Part shown: piece after piece, positions 1 to 9,795 of the stretch | Position numbering within the stretch: position 1 is the stretch's first letter | Layout: each line of letters starts with the position of its first letter | NCBI GenBank assembly: GCA_949318235.1 | Contig: CASGGR010000035.1 | Span: forward strand, 1 to 64,000 | Length of the DNA: 64,000 nucleotides | Direction: 5' to 3' | DNA from: Ecdyonurus torrentis | Taxonomy: Eukaryota > Arthropoda > Insecta > Ephemeroptera > Heptageniidae | Notes under the pieces: generated by a model | Database searches by the model: none | Told to the model about the DNA's origin: nothing | The model's input: the letters and a program-made list of their open reading frames with translations, nothing else | Position numbers and translations under genes: made by a program

Positions 1-76
1 GGGCAAGTCAGAGATCGGCGAGCAGTCACCCCGAGTCGAAACAAGTCGAGATTGCCCGAGAAAAGACAAGTCAAAT

Positions 77-104
77 CGGTTTAGGTGGGTTTACACCTAA
101 ACCG
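77..104 (+). other. Perfect 11-bp hairpin built from telomere-like hexamers
   Basis: CGGTTTAGGTG (77-87) is the exact reverse complement of CACCTAAACCG (94-104). The loop GGTTTA (88-93) is itself a permutation of TTTAGG. The left arm plus loop therefore reads as degenerate GGTTTA repeats and the right arm as their complement. The hairpin lies 76 bases into every type-a unit. In type-b units (for example 10, 13, 15, 17 and 18) the left arm changes to CGGTTTAGGGGG and the loop region to AATTA, which shortens the stem. The same hexamer is tandemly repeated at 33584-33655. No function is shown. Confidence 0.8.
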
Positions 105-228
105 GAAGTGCCCAACCTCTGGGGGTCGGGCAGGATTGAGATCGGGCAGCAGGTCGGTTGTTGGCAGTCAGACACTACCATGGTCAGAGTCGCCGGTTTA
201 GGGGGAGAGGGGGGCCGAACCGGAAGTA
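101..228 (+). promoter_or_regulatory. Recurring ACCGGAAGT motifs (ETS-like), three per unit
   Basis: ACCGGAAGT occurs at 101-109 and 220-228, and again near the unit end at 1931-1939. The spacings across a unit boundary are about 127 and 119 bp. The 9-mer equals the consensus bound by metazoan ETS-family factors, but ETS proteins are restricted to animals and the host here is unknown. The motif may simply be a conserved part of the ancestral ~118-bp subrepeat. It is a motif match only, with no evidence of transcription. Confidence 0.35.
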
Positions 229-391
229 GGGGGGTCAGGTGGGAGGTCGGGGGTCAAGAGGACGCGTGCCCGGTCGGGGGAGTCGGGGCCGATCTCGGGT
301 GGACGTGGAGAGAAGCGTGGGGGGCCAGGGAGAGGTTTGCAAGTTCCGTCGTGCAGAACAATTCCCCAAAATTCACTTATCTTGGGAAATC

Positions 392-447
392 GGGCATAAG
401 GGCAATCGGGCATAAGGGCAATCGGGCAAGAGGGCAAGAGGGCAACG
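392..447 (+). repeat. Octamer minisatellite, 7 degenerate copies (unit 1)
   Basis: Seven consecutive 8-mers read GGGCATAA, GGGCAATC, GGGCATAA, GGGCAATC, GGGCAAGA, GGGCAAGA and GGGCAACG. Every unit carries the cluster. Units 7 and 8 have GGGCAATC at positions 2-4. Unit 17 has nine pure GGGCAATC copies followed by GGGCAAGA and GGGCAACG (31363-31450). Unit 18 has about 30. The cluster is the length-variable site of the unit. Confidence 0.9.
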
Positions 448-1090
448 CCCTGGCTCAAGCACAACCAGATCTAACACTTTTCACAATCCTCACTTGGCCC
501 TCAGTCTCGACTTGTTTCATACGATTCTTGCTTCATCTATATTCTACTCAAAACTCGGGCTCTCGTAGCAGATTTCGCTCAAAAAAAAGTGTTTTTCTTC
601 ATTTTCTTTACAAATAACGACTCTAGAGCATAAAGAGCGATGACCTTTCCTCTTTCAAAACTTATAGCGCACCTTTTTTATTTGAAGCTTTTTCCAAAAA
701 ACCATGTCGTTTCCCAAAAAGTGTAAAAAACGCGACAAATCGAAAAAACCAAGAGGACACCCTATCTAGGGAATGCCTGGGAAAGACTAAAAATGTTGTC
801 AAAAGTTGAAAAATGTCAAGTTTTGTTATATTTAAAAGAGAGGGGAAACTTCTAGTTTGTTTAGAAACGAAAGTAAGTTTTCTCGAGTTAGCACCATTTT
901 CAGAAAGAAAATTTTCTCAAGAGTCCAAAACCCAAGTTATATCAATGTACGATAGTAAACAAGGGTAAAAAAATGCTTCAAAGTTTTTTTGTTAAGTTTG
1001 CATGCTATATCTTTGTATAAAGTCATAATAATCTTCAAAAATTCCAAATTCACCCAAAAAAATTATAATTTTTCAAAGAGTCCAATAAAT
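448..1090 (+). other. AT-rich middle of the 2-kb unit, nothing recognised
   Basis: About 640 bases with short A and T runs and no sustained open frame beginning with ATG. I see no RNA gene and no internal repeat. It contains TTAGCACCATT (about 889-899), an 11-mer also found in the 128-bp satellite. In type-b tracts this middle carries scattered substitutions, for example AAGTCAAGTTTAGTTATTTC in unit 12. The region recurs in every unit at the same place. Confidence 0.7.
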
Positions 1091-1244
1091 ATAGGTTGGG
1101 AGCCCCCCACCCCCAAAAAACACCCCAAAAAATGTTTAAAACTTTTTTCTCTGCAAAAACCAATGTTAGCCGTTTTTCACCCCAAAGTGCCGTTTTCACC
1201 CAAAAAAAAGGTAAGTGGGGGGTCTGTTACCCCCAAAACGGCCT

Positions 1245-1271
1245 AAAAAAAAAAAAAAAAAAAAAAAAAAA
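1245..1271 (+). repeat. Long A tract (27 A) inside each unit
   Basis: The tract follows CCCCCAAAACGGCCT. It is 27 A here, about 24-27 in other type-a units (26 at 3205-3230), and 20 in short type-b units 9 (16923-16942) and 12 (22670-22689). In type-b units the following CAGAAAAAA segment is also missing. The tract sits within the C/A-rich part and is not at the end of a retrocopy: there is no adjacent target-site duplication or coding body. Confidence 0.9.
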
Positions 1272-1345
1272 CAGAAAAAAACGGAAAAATCTTTTATGCA
1301 TGAAAAATGTCGGGAAGAAAAAAAAAAACATAAAAAACAACATGT

Positions 1346-1958
1346 CACCCCAAAAAACCACCCCTAAATGGGGTAAAAGCCCCCAAAAACGGCAAAAAAT
1401 CATAAGTTAGGGTAAGTACAGGAAAAGTTTAAAAACAACAAAAAACACATGAAAAAAACATATCACCCCAAAAAACCACCCCTAAATGGGGTAAAACCCC
1501 CAAACACGGCCAAAAATCATAAATTCGGGTAAGTATGGCAAATGGTCAGAAACATAAAAAACACATGAAAAAACATATCACCCCAAAAAAACACCCCTAA
1601 ATGGGGTAAAACCCCCAAAAACGGCCAAAAATCATAAGTTGGGGTAAGTATGGCAAATGGTCAGAAACATAAAAAAACACATGAAAAAAACATATCACCC
1701 CAAAAAACCACCCCTAAATGGGGCAAATTCCCAAAAACGGCTAAAAATCATAAGTTCAGGTTAGTATGTCAAATGATCAGAAACAACAAAAAACACTTGA
1801 AAAAACATGTTTCACCCCAAACTACACCCATAAGGGGATCGGGCAAGTCAGAGATCGGCGAGCGGTCACCCTGAGACGAGGTTGCCTAGAATATCACAAC
1901 AGTAACTCACTTATGTGTGATTTCCACCTAAACCGGAAGTAAAGGTCGGAGGGGGGTC
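1346..1958 (+). repeat. 117-118-bp subrepeats within the unit
   Basis: Blocks beginning CACCCCAAAAAACCACCCC start at 1346, 1464, 1579, 1696 and, diverged, 1813, giving steps of 118, 115, 117 and 117. Each holds a short CCCC-TAAAT-GGGG inverted repeat, an ACGGCNAAAAATCATAA segment and GGGTAAGTA or GGTTAGTA. The periodicity continues past the C/A-rich part: a 39-bp segment GGGCAAGTCAGAGATCGGCG... at 1841 recurs at 1959, again 118 bp later. Short units 9, 12 and 14 have one block fewer. Confidence 0.85.
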
Positions 1959-3917
1959 GGGCAAGTCAGAGATCGGCGAGCAGTCACCCCGAGTCGAAAC
2001 AAGTCGAGATTGCCCGAGAAAAGACAAGTCAAATCGGTTTAGGTGGGTTTACACCTAAACCGGAAGTGCCCAACCTCTGGGGGTCGGGCAGGATTGAGAT
2101 CGGGCAGCAGGTCGGTTGTTGGCAGTCAGACACTACCATGGTCAGAGTCGCCGGTTTAGGGGGAGAGGGGGGCCGAACCGGAAGTAGGGGGGTCAGGTGG
2201 GAGGTCGGGGGTCAAGAGGACGCGTGCCCGGTCGGGGGAGTCGGGGCCGATCTCGGGTGGACGTGGAGAGAAGCGTGGGGGGCCAGGGAGAGGTTTGCAA
2301 GTTCCGTCGTGCAGAACAATTCCCCAAAATTCACTTATCTTGGGAAATCGGGCATAAGGGCAATCGGGCATAAGGGCAATCGGGCAAGAGGGCAAGAGGG
2401 CAACGCCCTGGCTCAAGCACAACCAGATCTAACACTTTTCACAATCCTCACTTGGCCCTCAGTCTCGACTTGTTTCATACGATTCTTGCTTCATCTATAT
2501 TCTACTCAAAACTCGGGCTCTCGTAGCAGATTTCGCTCAAAAAAAAAGTGTTTTTCTTCATTTTCTTTACAAATAACGACTCTAGAGCATAAAGAGCGAT
2601 GACCTTTCCTCTTTCAAAACTTATAGCGCACCTTTTTTATTTGAAGCTTTTTCCAAAAAAACCATGTCGTTTCCCAAAAAGTGTAAAAAACGCGACAAAT
2701 CGAAAAAACCAAGAGGACACCCTATCTAGGGAATGCCTGGGAAAGACTAAAAATGTTGTCAAAAGTTGAAAAATGTCAAGTTTTGTTATATTTAAAAGAG
2801 AGGGGAAACTTCTAGTTTGTTTAGAAACGAAAGTAAGTTTTCTCGAGTTAGCACCATTTTCAGAAAGAAAATTTTCTCAAGAGTCCAAAACCCAAGTTAT
2901 ATCAATGTACGATAGTAAACAAGGGTAAAAAAATGCTTCAAAGTTTTTTTGTTAAGTTTGCATGCTATATCTTTGTATAAAGTCATAATAATCTTCAAAA
3001 ATTCCAAATTCACCCAAAAAAATTATAATTTTTCAAAGAGTCCAATAAATATAGGTTGGGAGCCCCCCACCCCCAAAAAACACCCCAAAAAATGTTTAAA
3101 ACTTTTTTCTCTGCAAAAACCAATGTTAGCCGTTTTTCACCCCAAAGTGCCGTTTTCACCCAAAAAAAAGGTAAGTGGGGGGTCTGTTACCCCCAAAACG
3201 GCCTAAAAAAAAAAAAAAAAAAAAAAAAAACAGAAAAAAACGGAAAAATCTTTTATGCATGAAAAATGTCGGGAAGAAAAAAAAAAACATAAAAAACAAC
3301 ATGTCACCCCAAAAAACCACCCCTAAATGGGGTAAAAGCCCCCAAAAACGGCAAAAAATCATAAGTTAGGGTAAGTACAGGAAAAGTTTAAAAACAACAA
3401 AAAACACATGAAAAAAACATATCACCCCAAAAAACCACCCCTAAATGGGGTAAAACCCCCAAACACGGCCAAAAATCATAAATTCGGGTAAGTATGGCAA
3501 ATGGTCAGAAACATAAAAAACACATGAAAAAACATATCACCCCAAAAAAACACCCCTAAATGGGGTAAAACCCCCAAAAACGGCCAAAAATCATAAGTTG
3601 GGGTAAGTATGGCAAATGGTCAGAAACATAAAAAAACACATGAAAAAAACATATCACCCCAAAAAACCACCCCTAAATGGGGCAAATTCCCAAAAACGGC
3701 TAAAAATCATAAGTTCAGGTTAGTATGTCAAATGATCAGAAACAACAAAAAACACTTGAAAAAACATGTTTCACCCCAAACTACACCCATAAGGGGATCG
3801 GGCAAGTCAGAGATCGGCGAGCGGTCACCCTGAGACGAGGTTGCCTAGAATATCACAACAGTAACTCACTTATGTGTGATTTCCACCTAAACCGGAAGTA
3901 AAGGTCGGAGGGGGGTC
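1959..3917 (+). repeat. 2-kb repeat unit 2 (type a)
   Basis: 1959 bp. Differs from unit 1 essentially only in homopolymer lengths, for example one base longer in the A run before GTGTTTTTC and 26 rather than 27 in the long A tract. Confidence 0.95.
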
Positions 3918-5877
3918 GGGCAAGTCAGAGATCGGCGAGCAGTCACCCCGAGTCGAAACAAGTCGAGATTGCCCGAGAAAAGACAAGTCAAATCGGTTTA
4001 GGTGGGTTTACACCTAAACCGGAAGTGCCCAACCTCTGGGGGTCGGGCAGGATTGAGATCGGGCAGCAGGTCGGTTGTTGGCAGTCAGACACTACCATGG
4101 TCAGAGTCGCCGGTTTAGGGGGAGAGGGGGGCCGAACCGGAAGTAGGGGGGTCAGGTGGGAGGTCGGGGGTCAAGAGGACGCGTGCCCGGTCGGGGGAGT
4201 CGGGGCCGATCTCGGGTGGACGTGGAGAGAAGCGTGGGGGGCCAGGGAGAGGTTTGCAAGTTCCGTCGTGCAGAACAATTCCCCAAAATTCACTTATCTT
4301 GGGAAATCGGGCATAAGGGCAATCGGGCATAAGGGCAATCGGGCAAGAGGGCAAGAGGGCAACGCCCTGGCTCAAGCACAACCAGATCTAACACTTTTCA
4401 CAATCCTCACTTGGCCCTCAGTCTCGACTTGTTTCATACGATTCTTGCTTCATCTATATTCTACTCAAAACTCGGGCTCTCGTAGCAGATTTCGCTCAAA
4501 AAAAAAGTGTTTTTCTTCATTTTCTTTACAAATAACGACTCTAGAGCATAAAGAGCGATGACCTTTCCTCTTTCAAAACTTATAGCGCACCTTTTTTATT
4601 TGAAGCTTTTTCCAAAAAAACCATGTCGTTTCCCAAAAAGTGTAAAAAACGCGACAAATCGAAAAAACCAAGAGGACACCCTATCTAGGGAATGCCTGGG
4701 AAAGACTAAAAATGTTGTCAAAAGTTGAAAAATGTCAAGTTTTGTTATATTTAAAAGAGAGGGGAAACTTCTAGTTTGTTTAGAAACGAAAGTAAGTTTT
4801 CTCGAGTTAGCACCATTTTCAGAAAGAAAATTTTCTCAAGAGTCCAAAACCCAAGTTATATCAATGTACGATAGTAAACAAGGGTAAAAAATGCTTCAAA
4901 GTTTTTTTGTTAAGTTTGCATGCTATATCTTTGTATAAAGTCATAATAATCTTCAAAAATTCCAAATTCACCCAAAAAAATTATAATTTTTCAAAGAGTC
5001 CAATAAATATAGGTTGGGAGCCCCCCACCCCCAAAAAACACCCCAAAAAATGTTTAAAACTTTTTTCTCTGCAAAAACCAATGTTAGCCGTTTTTCACCC
5101 CAAAGTGCCGTTTTCACCCAAAAAAAAGGTAAGTGGGGGGTCTGTTACCCCCAAAACGGCCTAAAAAAAAAAAAAAAAAAAAAAAAAACAGAAAAAAACG
5201 GAAAAATCTTTTATGCATGAAAAATGTCGGGAAGAAAAAAAAAAACATAAAAAACAACATGTCACCCCAAAAAAACCACCCCTAAATGGGGTAAAAGCCC
5301 CCAAAAACGGCAAAAAATCATAAGTTAGGGTAAGTACAGGAAAAGTTTAAAAACAACAAAAAACACATGAAAAAAACATATCACCCCAAAAAACCACCCC
5401 TAAATGGGGTAAAACCCCCAAACACGGCCAAAAATCATAAATTCGGGTAAGTATGGCAAATGGTCAGAAACATAAAAAACACATGAAAAAACATATCACC
5501 CCAAAAAAACACCCCTAAATGGGGTAAAACCCCCAAAAACGGCCAAAAATCATAAGTTGGGGGTAAGTATGGCAAATGGTCAGAAACATAAAAAAACACA
5601 TGAAAAAAACATATCACCCCAAAAAACCACCCCTAAATGGGGCAAATTCCCAAAAACGGCTAAAAATCATAAGTTCAGGTTAGTATGTCAAATGATCAGA
5701 AACAACAAAAAACACTTGAAAAAACATGTTTCACCCCAAACTACACCCATAAGGGGATCGGGCAAGTCAGAGATCGGCGAGCGGTCACCCTGAGACGAGG
5801 TTGCCTAGAATATCACAACAGTAACTCACTTATGTGTGATTTCCACCTAAACCGGAAGTAAAGGTCGGAGGGGGGTC
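3918..5877 (+). repeat. 2-kb repeat unit 3 (type a)
   Basis: 1960 bp and nearly identical to units 1-2. Small length differences include an extra A before the first CCACCCC block and an extra G in the third GGGTAAGTATGG. Confidence 0.95.
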
Positions 5878-7835
5878 GGGCAAGTCAGAGATCGGCGAGC
5901 AGTCACCCCGAGTCGAAACAAGTCGAGATTGCCCGAGAAAAGACAAGTCAAATCGGTTTAGGTGGGTTTACACCTAAACCGGAAGTGCCCAACCTCTGGG
6001 GGTCGGGCAGGATTGAGATCGGGCAGCAGGTCGGTTGTTGGCAGTCAGACACTACCATGGTCAGAGTCGCCGTTTAGGGGGAGAGGGGGGCCGAACCGGA
6101 AGTAGGGGGGTCAGGTGGGAGGTCGGGGGTCAAGAGGACGCGTGCCCGGTCGGGGGAGTCGGGGCCGATCTCGGGTGGACGTGGAGAGAAGCGTGGGGGG
6201 CCAGGGAGAGGTTTGCAAGTTCCGTCGTGCAGAACAATTCCCCAAAATTCACTTATCTTGGGAAATCGGGCATAAGGGCAATCGGGCATAAGGGCAATCG
6301 GGCAAGAGGGCAAGAGGGCAACGCCCTGGCTCAAGCACAACCAGATCTAACACTTTTCACAATCCTCACTTGGCCCTCAGTCTCGACTTGTTTCATACGA
6401 TTCTTGCTTCATCTATATTCTACTCAAAACTCGGGCTCTCGTAGCAGATTTCGCTCAAAAAAAAGTGTTTTTCTTCATTTTCTTTACAAATAACGACTCT
6501 AGAGCATAAAGAGCGATGACCTTTCCTCTTTCAAAACTTATAGCGCACCTTTTTTATTTGAAGCTTTTTCCAAAAAAACCATGTCGTTTCCCAAAAAGTG
6601 TAAAAAACGCGACAAATCGAAAAAACCAAGAGGACACCCTATCTAGGGAATGCCTGGGAAAGACTAAAAATGTTGTCAAAAGTTGAAAAATGTCAAGTTT
6701 TGTTATATTTAAAAGAGAGGGGAAACTTCTAGTTTGTTTAGAAACGAAAGTAAGTTTTCTCGAGTTAGCACCATTTTCAGAAAGAAAATTTTCTCAAGAG
6801 TCCAAAACCCAAGTTATATCAATGTACGATAGTAAACAAGGGTAAAAAATGCTTCAAAGTTTTTTTGTTAAGTTTGCATGCTATATCTTTGTATAAAGTC
6901 ATAATAATCTTCAAAAATTCCAAATTCACCCAAAAAAATTATAATTTTTCAAAGAGTCCAATAAATATAGGTTGGGAGCCCCCCACCCCCAAAAAACACC
7001 CCAAAAAATGTTTTAAAACTTTTTTCTCTGCAAAAACCAATGTTAGCCGTTTTTCACCCCAAAGTGCCGTTTTCACCCAAAAAAAAAGGTAAGTGGGGGG
7101 TCTGTTACCCCCAAAACGGCCTAAAAAAAAAAAAAAAAAAAAAAAAAAACAGAAAAAACGGAAAAATCTTTTATGCATGAAAAATGTCGGGAAGAAAAAA
7201 AAAAACATAAAAAACAACATGTCACCCCAAAAAACCACCCCTAAATGGGGTAAAAGCCCCCAAAAACGGCAAAAAATCATAAGTTAGGGTAAGTACAGGA
7301 AAAGTTTAAAAACAACAAAAAACACATGAAAAAAACATATCACCCCAAAAAACCACCCCTAAATGGGGTAAAACCCCCAAACACGGCCAAAAATCATAAA
7401 TTCGGGTAAGTATGGCAAATGGTCAGAAACATAAAAAACACATGAAAAAACATATCACCCCAAAAAAACACCCCTAAATGGGGTAAAACCCCCAAAAACG
7501 GCCAAAAATCATAAGTTGGGGTAAGTATGGCAAATGGTCAGAAACATAAAAAAACACATGAAAAAAACATATCACCCCAAAAAACCACCCCTAAATGGGG
7601 CAAATTCCCAAAAACGGCTAAAAATCATAAGTTCAGGTTAGTATGTCAAATGATCAGAAACAACAAAAAACACTTGAAAAAACATGTTTCACCCCAAACT
7701 ACACCCATAAGGGGATCGGGCAAGTCAGAGATCGGCGAGCGGTCACCCTGAGACGAGGTTGCCTAGAATATCACAACAGTAACTCACTTATGTGTGATTT
7801 CCACCTAAACCGGAAGTAAAGGTCGGAGGGGGGTC
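5878..7835 (+). repeat. 2-kb repeat unit 4 (type a, single-base losses)
   Basis: 1958 bp. One G is missing in GCCGGTTTAGGG (reads GCCGTTTAGGG near 6069-6079), which breaks the long frame that is open in neighbouring units. There is also an extra T in TGTTTTAAAAC near 7010. These changes argue against selection on a protein. Confidence 0.95.
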
Positions 7836-9795
7836 GGGCAAGTCAGAGATCGGCGAGCAGTCACCCCGAGTCGAAACAAGTCGAGATTGCCCGAGAAAAG
7901 ACAAGTCAAATCGGTTTAGGTGGGTTTACACCTAAACCGGAAGTGCCCAACCTCTGGGGGTCGGGCAGGATTGAGATCGGGCAGCAGGTCGGTTGTTGGC
8001 AGTCAGACACTACCATGGTCAGAGTCGCCGGTTTAGGGGGAGAGGGGGGCCGAACCGGAAGTAGGGGGGTCAGGTGGGAGGTCGGGGGTCAAGAGGACGC
8101 GTGCCCGGTCGGGGGAGTCGGGGCCGATCTCGGGTGGACGTGGAGAGAAGCGTGGGGGGCCAGGGAGAGGTTTGCAAGTTCCGTCGTGCAGAACAATTCC
8201 CCAAAATTCACTTATCTTGGGAAATCGGGCATAAGGGCAATCGGGCATAAGGGCAATCGGGCAAGAGGGCAAGAGGGCAACGCCCTGGCTCAAGCACAAC
8301 CAGATCTAACACTTTTCACAATCCTCACTTGGCCCTCAGTCTCGACTTGTTTCATACGATTCTTGCTTCATCTATATTCTACTCAAAACTCGGGCTCTCG
8401 TAGCAGATTTCGCTCAAAAAAAAAGTGTTTTTCTTCATTTTCTTTACAAATAACGACTCTAGAGCATAAAGAGCGATGACCTTTCCTCTTTCAAAACTTA
8501 TAGCGCACCTTTTTTATTTGAAGCTTTTTCCAAAAAAACCATGTCGTTTCCCAAAAAGTGTAAAAAACGCGACAAATCGAAAAAACCAAGAGGACACCCT
8601 ATCTAGGGAATGCCTGGGAAAGACTAAAAATGTTGTCAAAAGTTGAAAAATGTCAAGTTTTGTTATATTTAAAAGAGAGGGGAAACTTCTAGTTTGTTTA
8701 GAAACGAAAGTAAGTTTTCTCGAGTTAGCACCATTTTCAGAAAGAAAATTTTCTCAAGAGTCCAAAACCCAAGTTATATCAATGTACGATAGTAAACAAG
8801 GGTAAAAAAATGCTTCAAAGTTTTTTTGTTAAGTTTGCATGCTATATCTTTGTATAAAGTCATAATAATCTTCAAAAATTCCAAATTCACCCAAAAAAAT
8901 TATAATTTTTCAAAGAGTCCAATAAATATAGGTTGGGAGCCCCCCACCCCCAAAAAACACCCCAAAAAATGTTTAAAACTTTTTTCTCTGCAAAAACCAA
9001 TGTTAGCCGTTTTTCACCCCAAAGTGCCGTTTTCACCCAAAAAAAAGGTAAGTGGGGGGTCTGTTACCCCCAAAACGGCCTAAAAAAAAAAAAAAAAAAA
9101 AAAAAAAACAGAAAAAAACGGAAAAATCTTTTATGCATGAAAAATGTCGGGAAGAAAAAAAAAAACATAAAAAACAACATGTCACCCCAAAAAACCACCC
9201 CTAAATGGGGTAAAAGCCCCCAAAAACGGCAAAAAATCATAAGTTAGGGTAAGTACAGGAAAAGTTTAAAAACAACAAAAAACACATGAAAAAAACATAT
9301 CACCCCAAAAAACCACCCCTAAATGGGGTAAAACCCCCAAACACGGCCAAAAATCATAAATTCGGGTAAGTATGGCAAATGGTCAGAAACATAAAAAACA
9401 CATGAAAAAACATATCACCCCAAAAAAACACCCCTAAATGGGGTAAAACCCCCAAAAACGGCCAAAAATCATAAGTTGGGGTAAGTATGGCAAATGGTCA
9501 GAAACATAAAAAAACACATGAAAAAAACATATCACCCCAAAAAACCACCCCTAAATGGGGCAAATTCCCAAAAACGGCTAAAAATCATAAGTTCAGGTTA
9601 GTATGTCAAATGATCAGAAACAACAAAAAACACTTGAAAAAACATGTTTCACCCCAAACTACACCCATAAGGGGATCGGGCAAGTCAGAGATCGGCGAGC
9701 GGTCACCCTGAGACGAGGTTGCCTAGAATATCACAACAGTAACTCACTTATGTGTGATTTCCACCTAAACCGGAAGTAAAGGTCGGAGGGGGGTC
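7836..9795 (+). repeat. 2-kb repeat unit 5 (type a)
   Basis: 1960 bp, standard type-a unit with all parts present and no notable change. Confidence 0.95.

Larger units (their letters stand above)
1..1958 (+). repeat. 2-kb repeat unit 1 (type a, reference unit)
   Basis: 1958 bp, used here as the reference. Order of parts: G-rich head with hairpin at 77-104; ACCGGAAGT at 101-109 and 220-228; octamer cluster at 392-447; AT-rich middle at 448-1090; A27 tract at 1245-1271; five 117-118-bp subrepeats from about 1346; a near-copy of the unit's own first 40 bases at 1841. The window edge coincides with my chosen unit start, so the array probably continues to the left. Confidence 0.95.

Noticed and set aside
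198..464. 88-codon minus-strand frame in the G-rich part of each unit
   Set aside because: It is the complement of the purine/G-rich strand, giving a proline/serine-rich translation. It overlaps the octamer repeats and shows no protein motif.
108..641. 178-codon open frame recurring in most 2-kb units
   Set aside because: It begins at GTG rather than ATG and its translation crosses the G-rich part and the octamers. It resembles no known family, and single-base changes in units 4 and 15 break it. Its recurrence is explained by DNA repetition alone.
1245..1271. A tract as the tail of a processed retrocopy or SINE
   Set aside because: It is internal to a tandem unit, with no target-site duplication, no RNA polymerase III promoter boxes that I can recognise and no coding body. 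It repeats at the unit period.
1361..1373. Transcription terminator hairpin (CCCC-TAAAT-GGGG)
   Set aside because: A 4-bp stem without a following T run. It repeats in each 117-bp subrepeat and fits the subrepeat structure better.
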